NCBI GenBank assembly: GCA_030704615.1
Contig: CM060731.1
Coordinates: 29,388,001 to 29,452,000 of the forward strand
Origin: Takakia lepidozioides
Taxonomy: Eukaryota > Streptophyta > Takakiopsida > Takakiales > Takakiaceae
DNA: 64,000 nucleotides
Direction: 5' to 3'
The number at the start of each line of letters is the position of its first letter. Within the stretch, counting starts at the first letter, position 1. The position numbers and the translations under genes are program-made. Below, in pieces: positions 61,059 through 64,000 of the stretch. A model generated the notes under the pieces. That model searched no databases. It had not been told where the DNA came from and saw only the letters and a program-made list of their open reading frames with translations.

Positions 61059-62940
61059 GGTAGCAATAGGGTAGCAAGTTGTGATCAGGGGGATTTGCGT
61101 CATGCTACAACTGATTATCTTTTGAACAGAACACTGCTCCAGACCTTTTAGAGGAAGGGAAATTAGGAGATTTGTAGCCATGTCCTTGTAGTGGGTGCAA
61201 AAGGGAATCTGCATCATGGTACATCCGATTCTTCAGCTCATTCAGAATAGAACACCTCATTCAAACCCTTAGTGGAAGGAGAAATTAGGTGCAGCTTTGG
61301 TTTGCCATCGCACTGAAGGTCTCTATTGGAGGACAGACTTTGCAAGAAGCAGCTACCTTCCGACAGCTGGCAGATCCGAGTATCTACAAGAGGACCCTCA
61401 ACAAAAAAGACATGCACAGTGGTGAGAAACCCTTATGAGGTGGTCCGAATGAAGTTCAGGTAGATCCAAGACTATTGATCACCAGAGCATGCAAGCCTTA
61501 AACCATAAGACGGTCCAGTGAGAGAATTTGGTACATGCTGCAGAGGGACTACATACTCAGAGGCACCAATCCTGCACGTTTTCCCATACACCATTGGCTC
61601 GCAGATTTTTGAGAAGTGCAGTGTTTAGGACAAGAATACACTACTTGGTTTGTGGTGTTTGAGAATGGATTTCATCTTGGAAAGTTGAATCAAAAGCTGC
61701 AAACTCTTTCTTTCTCTCCCTCAGAACATGATATGAGTTATGAGGTGCTTTCCTTTGCAATCGTCTTCCCCTCTTGGTCGGTGTTGCGATACAGGTAATC
61801 ACAGGTAAATGCAGGAAATCACAGTTTTCAAGGGTTAAATTGGGAACTCCTCCTTTTCGTCATCCCCCAACACCTTGTCCAACATCTCTGCAGTCTGATG
61901 CGACACTGTGTGCGCCATCTGCCCCAGAAAAAATCCAATCTGCCAAAACAGCAAGCAGCCAATTTGAGCTGTATCCAAGAGACATGTTCTTTGAATCAAG
62001 CTCATTTGTCTCCCTACTACAGAGTTCAATCCTGGTTATTCCATAAGTTCCATCTGCTCATGGGTACAGAGTTTGTTCTTGATCTGATAAAGGTACTCAA
62101 CTCCATGTCTGACGGTGTCAATCCTCTTGTAGAGACCGTTTTAAGTCTATGAGCAATCTCCATACAAACATCCGCAGAACCCCAGAGCTTTTTTTTGCAA
62201 GATTGGCCACCTCGATCACAGACCCAAGGGCAGGAGCTCTTGGTTTCTTTGCCTTCGCCATGATCCTGCATCTACTACTCCTACTACTCTGCCAATCTTC
62301 ACAAACGATGCACCTAGAAAGTCGCTATAGGATCCAGGCTCGGAATTGTCTTCTGCTCAATTCAGAATAAATGTATGTACTCTGGGCAACGAGTAGGGCA
62401 TGAAAGTAGGTGTGCAAGGTCTTCCCTGGAGTTTGCAAGGTAATTGAGAGGGTTCAGACTTTGGCTCCTCAGCTGCTCCCTGGTCGTTGTCACAGACCAC
62501 TCCAAATCTCCAAAGTTCAATTTCCAGAGAGATAGGAGGAATGTGAGCTGCTTCTGGACATAGCCTGTGCGTGGACTCTGGCTCTGAATCGATCTGCAGA
62601 GAGGCATGTCATTACGGGTGCTAAGTATGACTGTGTAGAGGGGACTGCCTGCCATCTTTGGATGCCCTGGAACAAAGTTTAACTGTGCCATGTGCTGCGT
62701 TTGGGATAAAGGGATTTTGCAAGAATGAGGAGAGGCACTATCGTACTGCAATTCATGGTTTAGGTGCAGCATTCTGCCGTGCTCATGCTGGGGTCGTAGA
62801 TAGCTCGTTGTCTGAATATAGGATTTTGCAGGGTTTAAGGCATCATAGAGAGCGTCTAGGAAGGTCACCGCCTGTCTGGGATATCAGAGCAGCAAAAGGA
62901 TCATTGCAATTCAAATGTGGGAATTGGAATATTGGGCCGA
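61059..62940. other. Downstream region without a firm gene
   Basis: 3' UTR of the CHD/FYR-like gene, then unassigned sequence. On the minus strand a frame starting MAKAKKPRAPALGSVIEVAN at about 62262, and a separate exon-like piece ending AEMLDKVLGDDEKEEFPI (about 61960-61835) after a CAG acceptor, could belong to a small gene. I could not join them. A 168-codon minus-strand open frame (62362-62868) has no recognised domain. Confidence 0.35.
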
Positions 62941-62949
62941 GATGAGATG

Positions 62950-64000
62950 GATACTTGGAAAAGTAAGGGATGATTGGATTCAACAGGGATTCGTGTAGGA
63001 CTTTTGAAAGGGTTTCGATTCAGTCCCTCGAGCCCTTCTTCTGGACAGATTACATAGGATAGGGGCCCTCCAGAGATCATAAGGGCCATCAGGAGACTGT
63101 CATTGGCATGTTCAAGGTTGCAGGGTAAGTTCTCAGCAGAGGTGCTCAGCAGTATTGGGGTCAAACAGGGCTGCCCTCTCTCCCACCTCTATTTGGAATT
63201 TGGGAGGAAAAAATGCGAAGAATAATGGAGTGGGGGTGACTTTGGATGGGGGGACCAACACAATCAGTACTTCTCAACACCAATGATGCTGTTTTTACTG
63301 CCACAACCTCCTGTCTTCCTACAATGACGCCTTCACATCCTAGAAGACCTTCCCAAAGAGTATGGGTTACAGGTCAACCTCAGCAAAGGCAAAATGGTTT
63401 TCAAGGGCCATGCTGATCGGAGATTCCTCTTCAACCAGCAAGAGATTGAGGTTGTGAAATCATACCCATACCTGACTCTGATTATCCACTCATCCAAATT
63501 TCAGTGTCCATCAACAGCTATGGACAGATTAACGAAGTTTTAAAACGTGGGTTTCAAGAGCTCCTGGTATGCTCGGGTCTCCAACATTTTAGAGCGCAAC
63601 AGGCTCCCGTTGCTTCCCTACTGCCACAAAATACGGACGGAGTGGAAATTCCACCCGGTACATAAACTGGCGACACCATAAGAATCAAGAGTCAAAGGTC
63701 CAAACTCACGTGAAATTCGAACCGCTCTACAGTACCACCATAGATACATCAGACGAGAACTTAGGGAACTTCACGTCAGGCAGTCATGGAAACCAGCCAA
63801 CTCTTACAGCAAAACTCCAGTTCTAACGAGAGACATTCTTGGTCCTCCGTGCCGATAGAAGTTTGCACCCCATTACCTGTCTCCAGCTCTATCTCTCTCT
63901 CTTCTGAGGGCATTAGGGAGGTTTAAGATGGCCTCCCACACTTTGCGGATAGAAACTGGTAGGTGGAACAACCTGCAACACATGACCGCCTATGCCCCGC
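62950..64000 (+). mobile_element. LINE-B reverse-transcriptase fragment, cut by the window edge
   Basis: The plus strand encodes palm-domain sequence FDSVPRALLLDRLHRIGAL and GVKQGCPLS, then a degenerate catalytic region (the FADD motif is not intact). It continues with YGLQVNLSKGKMVFKG and ends RALGRFKMASHTLRIETGRW at the window edge. Frameshifts and stops break it. The last block equals the one at about 6.6 kb (minus), tying this element to the LINE-B family. Confidence 0.85.

Noticed and set aside
62362-62868. 168-codon minus-strand open frame
   Set aside because: No domain recognised and it borders a LINE; could be chance or repeat sequence, so it is not called a gene.
1-64000. CRISPR arrays, bacterial operons or integrated phage
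   Set aside because: No regularly spaced repeats, ribosome-binding sites or prokaryotic gene clusters; the window is eukaryotic and intron-rich throughout. MraY has plant-type introns and an N-terminal plant block, so it is not bacterial contamination.

Overview
This window reads as nuclear DNA of a green plant of the streptophyte line. It is intron-rich with canonical GT-AG splicing, and its genes are interrupted by many decayed non-LTR retrotransposons. The recognisable genes have plant orthologues: a plastid-type MraY with the plant-specific acidic N-terminal block, a class II formin with a PTEN-like N-terminus, a polyprenol reductase of the plant PPRD type and a full-length SF3B3. Retained peptidoglycan synthesis and the heavy LINE load suggest a bryophyte, fern/lycophyte or charophyte-grade alga rather than a model angiosperm. 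I cannot name the species. Exon boundaries were assigned by reading splice sites and phases by eye.

Layout: 1.5-4.8 kb (-) MraY, seven resolved exons, first exon(s) not found. 5.9-6.7 kb LINE-B fragments. 8.5-16.9 kb (+) class II formin, 17 exons, complete. 19.5-23.7 kb (-) polyprenol reductase, eight exons, complete. 24.0-25.0 kb (+) an unprocessed partial duplicate of the formin gene. 25.5-26.3 kb tRNA-derived SINE-like elements. 26.5-28.1 kb (+) NFKBIL1-like ankyrin/J-like protein. 30.7-30.9 kb (-) a tentative acidic exon. 32.8-38.0 kb (+) SF3B3, four exons, 1215 residues. 39.0-40.5 kb (+) a two-exon 95-residue single-pass membrane protein. 43.1-43.8 kb (-) a two-exon 73-residue basic protein. 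48.6-61.1 kb (+) a gene of at least 14 exons with CHD6-9-like DNA-binding modules plus FYRN/FYRC domains and no visible ATPase. 58.9-64.0 kb LINE-A and LINE-B fragments up to the window edge.

The genes do not form one pathway. They cover plastid wall synthesis (MraY), dolichol supply (polyprenol reductase), actin nucleation (formin), splicing (SF3B3) and chromatin (CHD/FYR-like). The most unusual item is the CHD/FYR-like gene: it has the C-terminal half of a class III CHD remodeller, without helicase or chromodomain, joined to an FYR module known from trithorax-type and JmjC proteins. Two LINE families explain most of the non-genic structure. LINE-A ends in a conserved block containing GGCAAACAACGTCTTATGAG. 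LINE-B ends in a TTTGAGC...TATAAAG block followed by an (ATTTC)n tail.
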